Shown: positions 51,248 to 60,045, counted from the first letter of the stretch. The stretch is 64,000 bases of DNA from JAHEKB01 sp049115575 (GCA_049115575.1 JAGDZU010000002.1:1-64000), one strand, 5' to 3'. Numbers and translations: made by a program. The notes: generated by a model from the sequence alone, not told the origin.

Positions 51248-52869
51248 TGTGATTTTGTTTCTTTAGTTGATGTTAGAGCGGCTTTTACATACTTTATTGA
51301 ATATCCCTTCTGGTTCTGGTAATCGCTCCTTTTACCAGGATTGGGGTCTATAATCTTTAAGGTGATGTCTCTGCTTGGTGCATTTATTTTAAAATCTTCA
51401 ATAATTTCCAATACATCCATGTCAATGGTCTTGGTTCCGCTAATATCCAAAGTCACTGTAGAGCCATCTGGCAAATGATTGAAGGTCTGCAGAATGCTTG
51501 CTTTGTTTAAAAAACTTACCTCCTCGGCTAGGCGAATAACAATAGGCTCATCTAATGCAATTGCTTCATAATCCAGGTGATATGGCAGTTTAAGGTTTTT
51601 GTAAAGGACATGAAATGCAGCAACTACAAGGCCAAGGCTTATTCCAATTAGTAAATCAGTAAACACAATCCCAAGAATAGTCACTAAGAAAGGAACATAC
51701 TGCGCCTTGCCTTTTTTGAGCATTTCTCTAATTACAGAGGGTTTGGCAAGTTTATAACCTACAAGGAATAAGATAGCTGCTAGACTTGCTAAAGGAATTG
51801 AATTTATCAAGTTTGGCAATGCCATTGTTGCCCCTAACAAAAGTATTCCGTGAAATATGGCGGAGGCTTTGGTCTTTCCTCCCGATTGAATATTAGCTGA
51901 ACTACGAACAATTACCTGTGTAATAGGAAGGCCACCCACTAAACCAGAAATAAGGTTCCCTACGCCTTGGGCTTTTAATTCTCTATTGGTTGGGGTGACT
52001 CTTTTTTGTGGATCTAGTTTGTCTGTAGCTTCTACGCACAATAATGTTTCCAAGCTGGCCACAACTGCTATTGTGATGGCTGTAATATAAACTTCAGCAT
52101 TGTTCCATTGACTAAAGTCAGGGAATGAGAATTGACCAAAGAATCCAGAAATGGAGGATGCCGCAGGTATACTTACCATATGTTCTGGCGCTATGGTTAA
52201 GTTGTCTATCCCTTTGAATAAGGAGGTCAACAATATTCCTGCTATTACAGCCACTAGTGGACCTTGCACAATTCTAAAAACTGCTTGTCTTTTCATAAAA
52301 CTCTGTTCCCATAAGATCAGGATTCCTAATGAGACTGCAGTAATAATTAATACACCAGGACTAATACTATTGAACATATAGAATAGCTCATTAAAAGTGT
52401 TGTGACCATCTGATTGTAGAAATGAGAGTTCTCCTTCGGGAGATTTGTCGTACCCAAATGCATGAGGAATCTGTTTTAACACAATAATGATTCCAATTCC
52501 AGTAAGCATTCCCTTAATTACGGAGCTAGGGAAATAATACCCAATCACTCCTGCTTTCAAATATCCCAATGCCAATTGGAATATACCTGCAATCACAACT
52601 GCATATAAAAATATATCAAAGCTTCCTAGCTCTTGTATAGATGTTAAAACTATAACCGCAAGTCCAGCAGCTGGACCACTTACTCCTAATGGTGAAGCAC
52701 TTAAGCTTCCTACCACTATGCCTCCTACTATTCCTGCTATAATCCCTGAAAATAACGGAGCACCAGAGGCCAGAGCTATACCCAAACATAGTGGCATAGC
52801 TACCAAAAACACGACCAAACTGGCCGGTAAATCACTTTTTATTGATGAAAAGAACGGTTTCTTTTCCAT
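51244..52869 (-). CDS. SulP family anion transporter coupled to carbonic anhydrase
   Basis: The 541-residue protein has the SulP core of 10-14 helices (LPASLVVFLVAMPLCLGIALASGAP, GIIAGIVGGIVVGSLSASPLGVSGPAAGL, and the conserved GLVGGLPITQVIVRSSANIQSGGKTK) and a C-terminal STAS domain (FLNKASILQTFNHLPDGSTVTLDISGTKTIDMDVLEIIEDF). The DISGTKTID serine/threonine region is the regulatory site of STAS domains. With the adjacent carbonic anhydrase the likely substrate is bicarbonate, as in cyanobacterial BicA, though sulfate remains possible. The order transporter-carbonic anhydrase with ATGA overlap suggests one operon. Confidence 0.92.
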   Translation of the reverse strand: MEKKPFFSSIKSDLPASLVVFLVAMPLCLGIALASGAPLFSGIIAGIVGGIVVGSLSASPLGVSGPAAGLAVIVLTSIQELGSFDIFLYAVVIAGIFQLALGYLKAGVIGYYFPSSVIKGMLTGIGIIIVLKQIPHAFGYDKSPEGELSFLQSDGHNTFNELFYMFNSISPGVLIITAVSLGILILWEQSFMKRQAVFRIVQGPLVAVIAGILLTSLFKGIDNLTIAPEHMVSIPAASSISGFFGQFSFPDFSQWNNAEVYITAITIAVVASLETLLCVEATDKLDPQKRVTPTNRELKAQGVGNLISGLVGGLPITQVIVRSSANIQSGGKTKASAIFHGILLLGATMALPNLINSIPLASLAAILFLVGYKLAKPSVIREMLKKGKAQYVPFLVTILGIVFTDLLIGISLGLVVAAFHVLYKNLKLPYHLDYEAIALDEPIVIRLAEEVSFLNKASILQTFNHLPDGSTVTLDISGTKTIDMDVLEIIEDFKINAPSRDITLKIIDPNPGKRSDYQNQKGYSIKYVKAALTSTKETKSQ

Positions 52870-52937
52870 AAGGTAAAATATTAAAAATTAAAAAAATGCT
52901 GATCTGCTCAGCTTTAGAAATTGAAAGCCTAATTTGA

Positions 52938-53240
52938 TTAGTTCTCTGGCGGTGGGGTGATTACTTTTTGCCAAATAGTTTCCTGATTGGATTCATTGGC
53001 CAACACAAATTGTTGGTTTATTGCTAAAACTCCAAATACATTCGCTTTGCTATTGAACAATTCTGTCTTGTTCTCTTTTGGTTCGATTTCTTTTTCACCA
53101 GACTCTTCTGCTAATTCAGTACACTTTTCTTGACCAAAGTCTTGAGAAAGTGCATATAAAGGACAAGACACAGCTAGCACAACTAGCATTAATACTGTGC
53201 TAATCACTTTCGTAAAATATGATGTCTTATTAAAAATCAA
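52938..53240 (-). CDS. Small secreted or membrane-anchored protein next to SulP genes
   Basis: An open frame reaches 53348, but its first 36 codons look non-coding; the TTG at 53240 gives a 100-residue product with a signal-anchor helix (VISTVLMLVVLAVSCPLYALSQ). The remainder is acidic (EKCTELAEESGEKEIEPKENK) with a C-terminal NQQFVLANESNQETIWQKVITPPPEN. A perfect -7 element TATATTTG lies upstream on the same strand near 53258. I recognise no family. It may be co-transcribed with the SulP-carbonic anhydrase pair, 69 nt downstream. Confidence 0.55.
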   Translation of the reverse strand: MIFNKTSYFTKVISTVLMLVVLAVSCPLYALSQDFGQEKCTELAEESGEKEIEPKENKTELFNSKANVFGVLAINQQFVLANESNQETIWQKVITPPPEN

Positions 53241-53418
53241 ACAATAGAAATTCTGGCGCAAATATAAAACTAGAATATAAAACCCCGGAAAGCTGGATTT
53301 GTTTGATTCATCTTGGTCTTGACAACAAAGAAATCTCCAGCATTTCATATAAATTGCACTCTTCAGACGTTAAAACAGAAAGGAGTGTTCTTAAAGTAAA
53401 GTGCATTCTTCAATTGAT

Positions 53419-55311
53419 ATGAAAAAGAAATTTTTCGGATTTGATTTCTCCCATTTTAAAGGAGATTTACTAGGAGGTATAACTGCGGGGATTGTAGCTC
53501 TTCCTTTAGCTTTGGCATTTGGACTTCAGTCGGGCTTAGATGCGAGTTCAGGCCTCTATGGAGCAATATTCATCAGTTTTTTTGCCGCCTTATTTGGAGG
53601 TACCAATACTCAAATCTCTGGTCCAACAGCTCCTATGACAGCCGTTAGTATGGTAGTAATAGCGGGAATTATTGCAGCTAACAATGGAGATGCTCAAACC
53701 GCTTTGCCATACATTCTTATGGTCTTTCTATTGGCTGGTCTTATACAGATATTGTTTGGTTTTTTAAAGGTGGGGCAATACATCCGGTTTATACCATACC
53801 CAGTAGTTTCTGGTTTTATGACCGGCATAGGGGTTATAATACTCATTACTCAAATACTTCCAATTCTCGGGTATTATCCAAAAGAAGACGAGCGATATGT
53901 AAATGAGTTTCTGCCTCAAGCCGAAGAAGTTATTTTAGAAAACATTCTTCGCGAAGAAGCCGCAGAGGATATTCTTGTACTTGAAGACTTTGAAGAGACT
54001 ATTGCAAGGGCTAGTGAAATAAATCGTGAAACTATGATCAAAGAAGCTTCATTATTGGCATCAAGCGAGGCTTCTGGTGTTAGAGGTGCCCTGAGGTTAG
54101 TACCAAGGGCTTTTAGAAATCTCAGTGTGGTGGATTTAGTCTTGGGCTTGCTAACCATATTCATCATTTATGGGTTTAAAAGGATTACGAAAAAAATTCC
54201 TTCTACTTTGGTAGCGCTTGTAGCTGTTACGTTGGGGGCATACTACATAAGCCCTGGCTACAGAACAATAGGAGAAATTCCTAGTGGCTTTCCTCTACCC
54301 CATTTTGAAATCTTCACTAAGTTCAATTTTGCTCAAATTGCACCCTATATTATTAGTGCCATCTCCTTAGCAGCCTTAGGCGCCATTGACTCCCTGCTAA
54401 CCTCAGTTGTAGCTGACAATAAAACAAAAACCCAACACAAGCCCAATAATGAATTAATTGGTCAGGGAATTGGAAACTCCATTGCTGCTTTATTTGGAGG
54501 CATTCCTGGAGCCGGGGCTACCATAAGAACTGTTGTTAACATTGACTCTGGTGGAAAGACTAAGCTATCTGGAATGATAGCTGGCATACTTTTATTAGTT
54601 GTTCTCATATCCTTTGGCCCGCTTGCTTCACTTATTCCAGCAGCTGTATTAGCTGGAATTTTGGTGACTGTAGGCATTGGCGTTATGGACTACAAAGGCT
54701 TAATGCATATGGGTCAACTTCCCAAAAGTGAGGTGATTGTAATGCTATTAGTGCTTATCCTGACTGTGTTTATAGGTCTAATAGAAGCTGTGGCAATTGG
54801 CCTTGTGCTTGCATCAATTTTGTTCATGAAGAAAATCTCTGATTTGGTAGACCACAAAACAAAATTGGCACCCATCGAAGACTTTTCTAAAGAGATGCCC
54901 TGGATTGATGAAATAGGAATCAGGGATCGATTAGGTCCTAAAATTTACATTAAACATTTAAATGGACCATTATTCTTTGGATTTGCAACACGTTTTCAAG
55001 AAATGATACAAGCCCTGCCTGAAGTTGAAGTAGTGGTTATACGTATGGGAAAAGTTCCCTATGTAGATCAATCGGGGCTTTATGCAATGGAAGATGCTGT
55101 TATGCTATTACAAAACCTAGATATTAAAGTTGTATTCACAGGTGTGTATGGTCAGCCGTTAGATATGTTTGAAAGGTTTAATCTAATTCCCGGACTGGTT
55201 GAGAGAGAGTATTGCTTTGAGGACTTTGCAGCTTGTTCTGATTGGCTTAAAGACGAGTTTGGCTTAAGTCAAGCCGAAATTCAATTTAATTCCGAGAGTC
55301 CGGAAACATAG
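53419..55311 (+). CDS. SulP family anion transporter with enlarged loop and STAS domain
   Basis: The second SulP protein is divergent from the first. I take the ATG at 53419 (MKKKFFGFDFSHFKGDLLGGITAGIVALPLALAFGLQSG) over a GTG six codons upstream. The SulP core is complete (GTNTQISGPTAPMTAVSMV; GGIPGAGATIRTVVNIDSGGKTK). Between helices, about residues 154-236, it carries an acidic helical insert (ERYVNEFLPQAEEVILENIL) that the neighbouring SulP lacks. The STAS domain ends the protein (VVIRMGKVPYVDQSGLYAMEDAVMLL). Bicarbonate or sulfate are the likely substrates. The following lipocalin-like gene is 30 nt away. Confidence 0.92.
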   Translation: MKKKFFGFDFSHFKGDLLGGITAGIVALPLALAFGLQSGLDASSGLYGAIFISFFAALFGGTNTQISGPTAPMTAVSMVVIAGIIAANNGDAQTALPYILMVFLLAGLIQILFGFLKVGQYIRFIPYPVVSGFMTGIGVIILITQILPILGYYPKEDERYVNEFLPQAEEVILENILREEAAEDILVLEDFEETIARASEINRETMIKEASLLASSEASGVRGALRLVPRAFRNLSVVDLVLGLLTIFIIYGFKRITKKIPSTLVALVAVTLGAYYISPGYRTIGEIPSGFPLPHFEIFTKFNFAQIAPYIISAISLAALGAIDSLLTSVVADNKTKTQHKPNNELIGQGIGNSIAALFGGIPGAGATIRTVVNIDSGGKTKLSGMIAGILLLVVLISFGPLASLIPAAVLAGILVTVGIGVMDYKGLMHMGQLPKSEVIVMLLVLILTVFIGLIEAVAIGLVLASILFMKKISDLVDHKTKLAPIEDFSKEMPWIDEIGIRDRLGPKIYIKHLNGPLFFGFATRFQEMIQALPEVEVVVIRMGKVPYVDQSGLYAMEDAVMLLQNLDIKVVFTGVYGQPLDMFERFNLIPGLVEREYCFEDFAACSDWLKDEFGLSQAEIQFNSESPET

Positions 55312-55341
55312 GTTTAAAGGTTTTTATAGTATGCTTGTATT

Positions 55342-55866
55342 ATGAAAAAGTGGTTTGCAATCAGCTTATTGAGTCTTTTGGTCATTTCTTCTTGTAAAGA
55401 AGTTGAAACCCCAAACAGCCCAGACCCTAAAGATGGACTGGAAAGTTGGCTTCCAGGTAAATGGAACCTCACAGAGGTTAGCCAGGAAAATGGAATTATT
55501 TCAGTAAACGGCTTCCAAACTTCTACATTTACTTCAGTTGGAAAAAATATCATTGGTTCAATCGAGTTCACCAAAAATCCAGACGAATACTCATCTTCCA
55601 CTTCTTACGATAATGTGATGACAGTGGTCATTTTGAATCAAACAACAGAACAAACTATTCCAATAAACGGCACTGATAGTGGTAGCTGGTCCGTCAATGA
55701 TCAAGACAATATTGAATTGGTCTCTTCAACGCAAACTACCGAATATGAAGTTCTGGAATCCAGTAGCACAAGGATAAAAGTTAAATTCCCTTGGTTGCTT
55801 ACACAGACCAATACAGGAATTACCACTGTAACAAGCGCAGATGTAATCGCTGTATATCAGAAATAA
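55342..55866 (+). CDS. Lipocalin-like lipoprotein
   Basis: The 174-residue product has a lipobox (LLVISSC, Cys19) and a Pro/Asp-rich tether, followed by the lipocalin-like start LPGKWNLTEVSQENG with the conserved G-x-W. About eight strands follow (IIGSIEFTKNP, VMTVVILNQ, NIELVSSTQTTEYEVLESSSTRIKVKF). Such domains in Bacteroidota bind unknown hydrophobic ligands at the outer membrane. The gene starts 30 nt after the SulP stop and ends 17 nt before era, inside which the era promoter-like element lies. Confidence 0.82.
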   Translation: MKKWFAISLLSLLVISSCKEVETPNSPDPKDGLESWLPGKWNLTEVSQENGIISVNGFQTSTFTSVGKNIIGSIEFTKNPDEYSSSTSYDNVMTVVILNQTTEQTIPINGTDSGSWSVNDQDNIELVSSTQTTEYEVLESSSTRIKVKFPWLLTQTNTGITTVTSADVIAVYQK

Positions 55867-55883
55867 GCATCATCTTTGCGGCC

Positions 55884-56765
55884 GTGTTTAAATCGGCATT
55901 TATTACTATCATAGGGCTACCCAATGCGGGCAAGTCAACCTTGCTAAATGCCATTATTGGCGAGCAGCTAGTTATCACTAATAAAAAGGCTCAAACTACC
56001 CGCCATCGCATTAAGGGTATCTTCAATCAAAAAGATTGTCAGTTGGTCTTTTCTGATACGCCCGGAATTATAAAAGATTCTGCATATCTCCTACAGGAGC
56101 ACATGATGAAAGCTGTTTCAGAAAGTATGGAAGATGCCGACATCCTACTTGTTGTTATGGATGTCAACAATCCTAAAGCAAAAGATGAGCTTAAACCTAT
56201 TGTAAAGTTAAAAGATGTTCCAGTTGTTGTTGCTCTTAATAAAATTGACCAATCAGAGCAGGATCAATTGGAGGCCAAGGTTGAAGCTCTTCAAGAAGCT
56301 TTTGGAACAGATTTAATCTATCCAATTTCAGCATTGAACAACTTCAATATAGATCATTTAGTAGATAAGCTTAAAGACTTGTCGCCTGAGCATCCTCCTT
56401 ATTACGATCAAGAATCTATTTCCGACGAGAATGTTCGTTTTCATGTGGCTGAAATAATAAGAGACCAGATGCTGACTCAATTCAAAAAGGAAATCCCTTA
56501 TTCGGCCGAAGTTGTTGTTGAAGATTTTAAAGAAGAAGAGAAAATAGACAAAATATATGCGACCATTTACTTGGAAAGGGATTCGCAACGAGTAATTGTT
56601 CTTGGCAAAGGTGGATCTTCAATCAAAAGGCTTGGAACTGAGGCTAGGAAGGTTATTGAAAAGTTCCTTGAAAAGAAAGTCTATTTGCAGTTATCAATAA
56701 AAATTAGAAAGAACTGGAGAAAGGATGAGCTGCAACTCAAACGCTTCGGATACATTAAAAAGTAA
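55884..56765 (+). CDS. era: GTPase Era
   Basis: Era binds the 3' end of 16S rRNA and helps assemble the small ribosomal subunit. With GTG 55884 as start the protein reads MFKSAFITIIGLPNAGKSTLLNAI and has 293 residues, normal for Era; a longer frame to 55791 overlaps the lipoprotein gene and is not homologous. G motifs: GLPNAGKS, DTPGI (in FSDTPGIIKDS) and NKID. The C-terminal KH RNA-binding domain carries VIVLGKGGSSIKRLGTEARKVIEKFL. A CATCTTTG element ends five bases before the GTG. The der gene begins at the era stop, sharing a base. Confidence 0.96.
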   Translation: MFKSAFITIIGLPNAGKSTLLNAIIGEQLVITNKKAQTTRHRIKGIFNQKDCQLVFSDTPGIIKDSAYLLQEHMMKAVSESMEDADILLVVMDVNNPKAKDELKPIVKLKDVPVVVALNKIDQSEQDQLEAKVEALQEAFGTDLIYPISALNNFNIDHLVDKLKDLSPEHPPYYDQESISDENVRFHVAEIIRDQMLTQFKKEIPYSAEVVVEDFKEEEKIDKIYATIYLERDSQRVIVLGKGGSSIKRLGTEARKVIEKFLEKKVYLQLSIKIRKNWRKDELQLKRFGYIKK

Positions 56766-58072
56766 TGGCTGGAATAGTAGCAATAGTTGGAAGACCTAAT
56801 GTAGGGAAATCTACCTTGTTCAATAGGCTAATTGGGCAAAGAAAAGCCATAGTAGACGATTCAAGTGGGGTTACCCGTGATAGGCACTATGGAAAAAGCG
56901 ATTGGACAGGAAAGGAATTCACCGTGGTTGATACAGGGGGTTATGTAGACAACAGTTCGGACATTTTTGAAAAGCACATACGCGAACAGGTAGAAGAGGC
57001 CATGGCTGAGGCGGATGCCATTCTATTCATGGTAGATGCAACAGCAGATCCAAATGAGTTAGATATTGCTTTTTCGCAAATCCTGAGAAAGCTAAACAAG
57101 CCAACGCTTTTGGTTGCCAATAAGGCCGATAATGATGAAAGAACCTTTATGGCAAATTCATATTATTCCTTAGGGTATGATCAACTATTTCCCATATCAT
57201 CTGTCACTGGTAGCGGCACAGGAGAATTGCTGGATGAATTGGTGAAACACCTTCCGGCAGGAGATGTTAGCCTTTACGAAGAAGACATCCCAAAGATTGC
57301 CTTTGTTGGTAGGCCCAATGTTGGGAAGTCAACCATCTGTAACACACTTTTAGGAGAGGAAAGGAATATAGTCACAGATATCGCTGGAACTACTAGAGAC
57401 ACTCTATACACCAGATACAAAGCTTTTAATCACGACCTATACCTTGTGGACACAGCAGGTGTAAGAAGAAAAAGTCGCGTAAGCGAAGATATTGAGTTCT
57501 ACTCTGTAATGCGCAGCATTAAAGCTATAGAAAATGTAGATGTAATAGCTTTAGTGATAGATGCTGTTCGAGGCATAGAGTCTCAAGACCTCAACCTTTT
57601 TGGTTTAGCGCAGCGAAACGGTAAGGGTGTAGTCATTATTGTAAATAAATGGGACCTAGTAGAAAAAGACACCCATACAGTTAAAGATTATACAGAGTAC
57701 ATCAAGGAGAAAATTGCTCCTTGGACTGATGTGCCTATTCATTTTGTTTCTGCATTAACAAAAAAGAGGGTGCTGAAAGCCTTGGATTCTCTGGTAGAAG
57801 TATATAATAGTATGAATACTAAAATCCCTACTTCTAAATTGAACGATTATTTACTAGATGTAATCGCACGTAAACCGCCCCCAGCAACTAAAGGCAAATA
57901 CATCAAAATAAAATATATCACACAATTGCCTACTCGATGCCCATCATTTGTGTTTTTCTGTAATCTGCCTCAATATGTTCAAGAGAGCTATAAAAGGTTT
58001 TTGGAAAACAAGCTTAGAGAAACCTATAATTTTAGCGGTGTTCCGATTAGATTATTTTTCAGAAAAAAATGA
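56765..58072 (+). CDS. der: Ribosome-associated GTPase Der
   Basis: Der (EngA) has two GTPase domains in one chain and assists maturation of the large ribosomal subunit. First domain: GRPNVGKSTLFNRL, VDTGGY, NKAD; second domain from about residue 178: GRPNVGKSTICNTL, VDTAGVRRK, NKWD. The C-terminal KH-like domain follows (NDYLLDVIARKPPPATKGKYIKIKYITQ). Length 435 is normal. The ATG shares a base with the era stop (TAATG), a tight pair that joins two ribosome assembly factors in one operon. Confidence 0.97.
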   Translation: MAGIVAIVGRPNVGKSTLFNRLIGQRKAIVDDSSGVTRDRHYGKSDWTGKEFTVVDTGGYVDNSSDIFEKHIREQVEEAMAEADAILFMVDATADPNELDIAFSQILRKLNKPTLLVANKADNDERTFMANSYYSLGYDQLFPISSVTGSGTGELLDELVKHLPAGDVSLYEEDIPKIAFVGRPNVGKSTICNTLLGEERNIVTDIAGTTRDTLYTRYKAFNHDLYLVDTAGVRRKSRVSEDIEFYSVMRSIKAIENVDVIALVIDAVRGIESQDLNLFGLAQRNGKGVVIIVNKWDLVEKDTHTVKDYTEYIKEKIAPWTDVPIHFVSALTKKRVLKALDSLVEVYNSMNTKIPTSKLNDYLLDVIARKPPPATKGKYIKIKYITQLPTRCPSFVFFCNLPQYVQESYKRFLENKLRETYNFSGVPIRLFFRKK

Positions 58073-58139
58073 TAATAACCTAATTATTAGTATATTCGCC
58101 ACCTTTAAATTTATTTCGAACTAATTTAATACGCGTAAA

Positions 58140-58409
58140 ATGAAAAAAATTATTGCTCTATTTGCTATCGTATCTGTATTCGGATTCGTAGCATGTAACA
58201 ATGCTGCTGATGACGCCGAAGAAGGTGCTGAAGAAGCAATCGAAAATGCAGAAGCAGAAGCTACTGATGCTGTTGAAGAAGCTACCGATGCGGTAGAAGA
58301 TGCAGTTGAGGAAGCTAGTGATGCTGTTGAAGAAGCTACAGATGCTGTTGAAGAAGCAGTTGAAGATGCTACAGACGCAGCTGAAGCTGTTGAAGATGCT
58401 GTTCACTAA
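58140..58409 (+). CDS. Low-complexity Ala/Glu repeat lipoprotein
   Basis: The 89-residue product has a lipobox (FGFVAC, Cys19) and then consists nearly only of Ala, Glu, Asp, Thr and Val in repeats of the form DAVEEAT/DAVEDAV/EEASDAV, with a heptad-like spacing of Val/Ala that would give a long, very acidic amphipathic helix. At the DNA level 17-20-bp direct repeats are present (copies begin at 58266, 58320 and 58341). Similar short acidic lipoproteins occur in Flavobacteriia; by analogy with Lpp they might coat or tether the envelope, but no function is known. A strong terminator follows. Confidence 0.85.
   Translation: MKKIIALFAIVSVFGFVACNNAADDAEEGAEEAIENAEAEATDAVEEATDAVEDAVEEASDAVEEATDAVEEAVEDATDAAEAVEDAVH
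58266..58357 (+). repeat. Direct repeats within the Ala/Glu lipoprotein gene
   Basis: A 17-20-bp unit beginning GATGCTGTTGAAGAAGC is found at 58266, 58320 and 58341, with more diverged copies between, matching the DAVEEA protein repeat. Copy number may vary between strains by slippage. Confidence 0.8.
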
Positions 58410-58432
58410 GAACACATCAAGCTAAAAAAACT

Positions 58433-58459
58433 AAGGGACTCCAATGAGTCCCTTTTTTT
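58433..58459 (+). terminator. Rho-independent terminator after the repeat lipoprotein
   Basis: A perfect 9-bp stem (AAGGGACTC / GAGTCCCTT) with a CAAT loop runs into seven T. An in-frame ATG at 58444 for the next gene falls inside this hairpin, which argues for the later start at 58474. Confidence 0.92.
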
Positions 58460-58473
58460 GTACCTTTATTTTC

Positions 58474-58656
58474 ATGAAGCAGTTAATTCTATATTCAGTG
58501 ATAGTGCTTTCAGCCTTGGCATGTCAACAAGGAGAGTCAACCAATGACAAAGAACTATCTGAAGAAGAGCTAGAAGAAATGGATCAAAAGGTTGATGATA
58601 TTATTCAAGAGGACCAAGAAAGATATGATTCTATGAAGAAGGAGCTTGGACTATAA
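58474..58656 (+). CDS. Small lipoprotein, 60 residues
   Basis: The ATG at 58474 gives MKQLILYSVIVLSALAC, a textbook lipoprotein signal with Cys17, followed by a short acidic helical tail (ELSEEELEEMDQKVDDIIQEDQERYDSMKKELGL). It is too short for a folded domain beyond one helix and may act as a tethered spacer. The family is not recognised. It sits directly after a terminator, so it needs its own promoter or read-through, and its end overlaps the convergent pheS gene by 6 nt. Confidence 0.7.
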   Translation: MKQLILYSVIVLSALACQQGESTNDKELSEEELEEMDQKVDDIIQEDQERYDSMKKELGL

Positions 58657-59661
58657 GCTGGCAAATTGAGACAAAAAGCGTTTATCGTTGTCGAAAAAAG
58701 TTCTGAGATCTTTCACACCATACTTTAACATCGCAATTCTGTCTACTCCTAACCCAAAGGCAAACCCTGTATACTTAATGCTATCAATTCCGCAGTTTTC
58801 CAAAACGTTCACGTCTACCATCCCACAGCCTAATATTTCTAACCAACCTGTTCCTTTTGTTAATTTGTGATCTGATTCCGTTTCCAATCCCAAATAAATA
58901 TCCATTTCAGCTGATGGTTCTGTAAATGGAAAATAGGATGCTCTAAATCTCACTTTAGTATTCTCACCGAAGAATTCCTGAACGAATTGATAAAGAGTCT
59001 GTTTCAAATCCGAAAATGTAACTCCCTTATCTATGTATAAGCCTTCAACTTGATGAAAAAAGCAATTGGATCTAGATGATATCGCTTCATTTCTATAAAC
59101 TCTTCCTGGCATAATAGACCTTATTGGAGGTTTACTAGATTCCATTAATCTTACTTGTACTGAAGATGTATGTGTTCTCAATGCGTGGTCTTCATCCACA
59201 AAAAAGGTGTCCTGCATGTCTCTTGCAGGGTGGTTTTTGGGAAAATTCAATGCAGAAAAATTATGCCAATCATCTTCAACTTCTGGTCCAGTAACCACAG
59301 AAAAGCCTAACCTTTCAAAAATTGAAGTCATTTGCTCAATAGTATGGCTAATTGGGTGCCTAGCTCCCAGCTCTTGAAAATATGCCGGTAAATCATCATC
59401 TGACTTCTCCGATGAAGCACTCTTTTCTGAAAGATTTGCTTTGGCCTCATTGTGGATGTTCTCCACCTGAGATTTCATCTCATTTATTTCTTTACCCCAT
59501 TTTTTCTTTTCTTCTGCCTCAAGAGATTTGAACTCTTGAAACAAAACAGATACCATTCCTTTTTTGACCAAAAACTTCAACCTAAAATCTTCAAGACTAG
59601 CTGAGTCTTCAATTTTAAATTGGGATGCTTGTTCAAGAATGGTATTTATTTTATCCAACAT
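58651..59661 (-). CDS. pheS: Phenylalanyl-tRNA synthetase alpha subunit
   Basis: PheS carries the catalytic core of the alpha2-beta2 class II synthetase. The N-terminal coiled coil (about residues 1-90) binds tRNA. Motif 2 is seen at MPGRVYRNEAISSRSNCFFHQVEGLYID, the phenylalanine-binding region at FTEPSAEMDIYL and GWLEILGCGMVDVNVL, and motif 3 at GFAFGLGVDRIAMLKYGVKDLR. HPARDMQDTFF is the usual motif 1 neighbour. Length 336 is typical. pheT is not adjacent, as is common in Bacteroidota. A 384-nt gene-free stretch lies upstream. Confidence 0.97.
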   Translation of the reverse strand: MLDKINTILEQASQFKIEDSASLEDFRLKFLVKKGMVSVLFQEFKSLEAEEKKKWGKEINEMKSQVENIHNEAKANLSEKSASSEKSDDDLPAYFQELGARHPISHTIEQMTSIFERLGFSVVTGPEVEDDWHNFSALNFPKNHPARDMQDTFFVDEDHALRTHTSSVQVRLMESSKPPIRSIMPGRVYRNEAISSRSNCFFHQVEGLYIDKGVTFSDLKQTLYQFVQEFFGENTKVRFRASYFPFTEPSAEMDIYLGLETESDHKLTKGTGWLEILGCGMVDVNVLENCGIDSIKYTGFAFGLGVDRIAMLKYGVKDLRTFFDNDKRFLSQFASL

Positions 59662-60045
59662 ATCTGCTGCAAATTAAAGCTTATCCGGATTAGGAAATCA
59701 ACAGGCCCAATAAGAATTAAAAAGATTAAAAGAAGAATAGTAGTAGTTATTAATACTCTGTGAATTCGTGGCTAATAAATTTTGCTTTAATGCTGATCAA
59801 CATTGCGTTAACATGAAATACACAACTAAAAGGCTAACAATTAAAGCGTTATCAATTTAGTAACGTATCCATTTTTTTGCAATTCACACCCTTTTGTTAA
59901 TTACTGTATTGTTGGCAATCTGGTAGTTTGTGGTGTATAGATGGTTGACACTAATGTTATAAGTTGTAAAGTTTTGCATAAGATGAATAATTAAAAAGTA
60001 ATGAGCATTGATTAACATCCTTATTAACAAAATGTTAATTACGCA
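59662..60045. other. 384-nt AT-rich gene-free stretch upstream of pheS
   Basis: No ORF, tRNA or terminator was found. The stretch is strongly AT-rich and repeats the hexamer-like GTTAAC/ATTAAC/GTTAAT several times (near 59808, 59897, 60011), including a perfect inverted repeat ATTAACA-aaa-TGTTAAT at 60023-60039. It may hold the pheS regulatory region or a protein-binding site. No DnaA-box cluster and no Phe-rich leader peptide with a start codon were seen on either strand. Confidence 0.5.

Noticed and set aside
58444..58473. Start of the small lipoprotein at ATG 58444
   Set aside because: That ATG is inside a strong terminator hairpin and precedes the lipoprotein signal by ten odd residues; ATG 58474 gives a textbook lipobox.
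59662..59780. Leader peptide or attenuator for pheS
   Set aside because: On the minus strand an open frame before pheS lacks a start codon and has no run of Phe codons; no terminator hairpin was found.
59662..60045. Chromosomal origin near mnmG (gidA)
   Set aside because: oriC lies near gidA in some bacteria, but no cluster of DnaA boxes (TTATCCACA-like) is visible, and neither dnaA nor dnaN is in the window.
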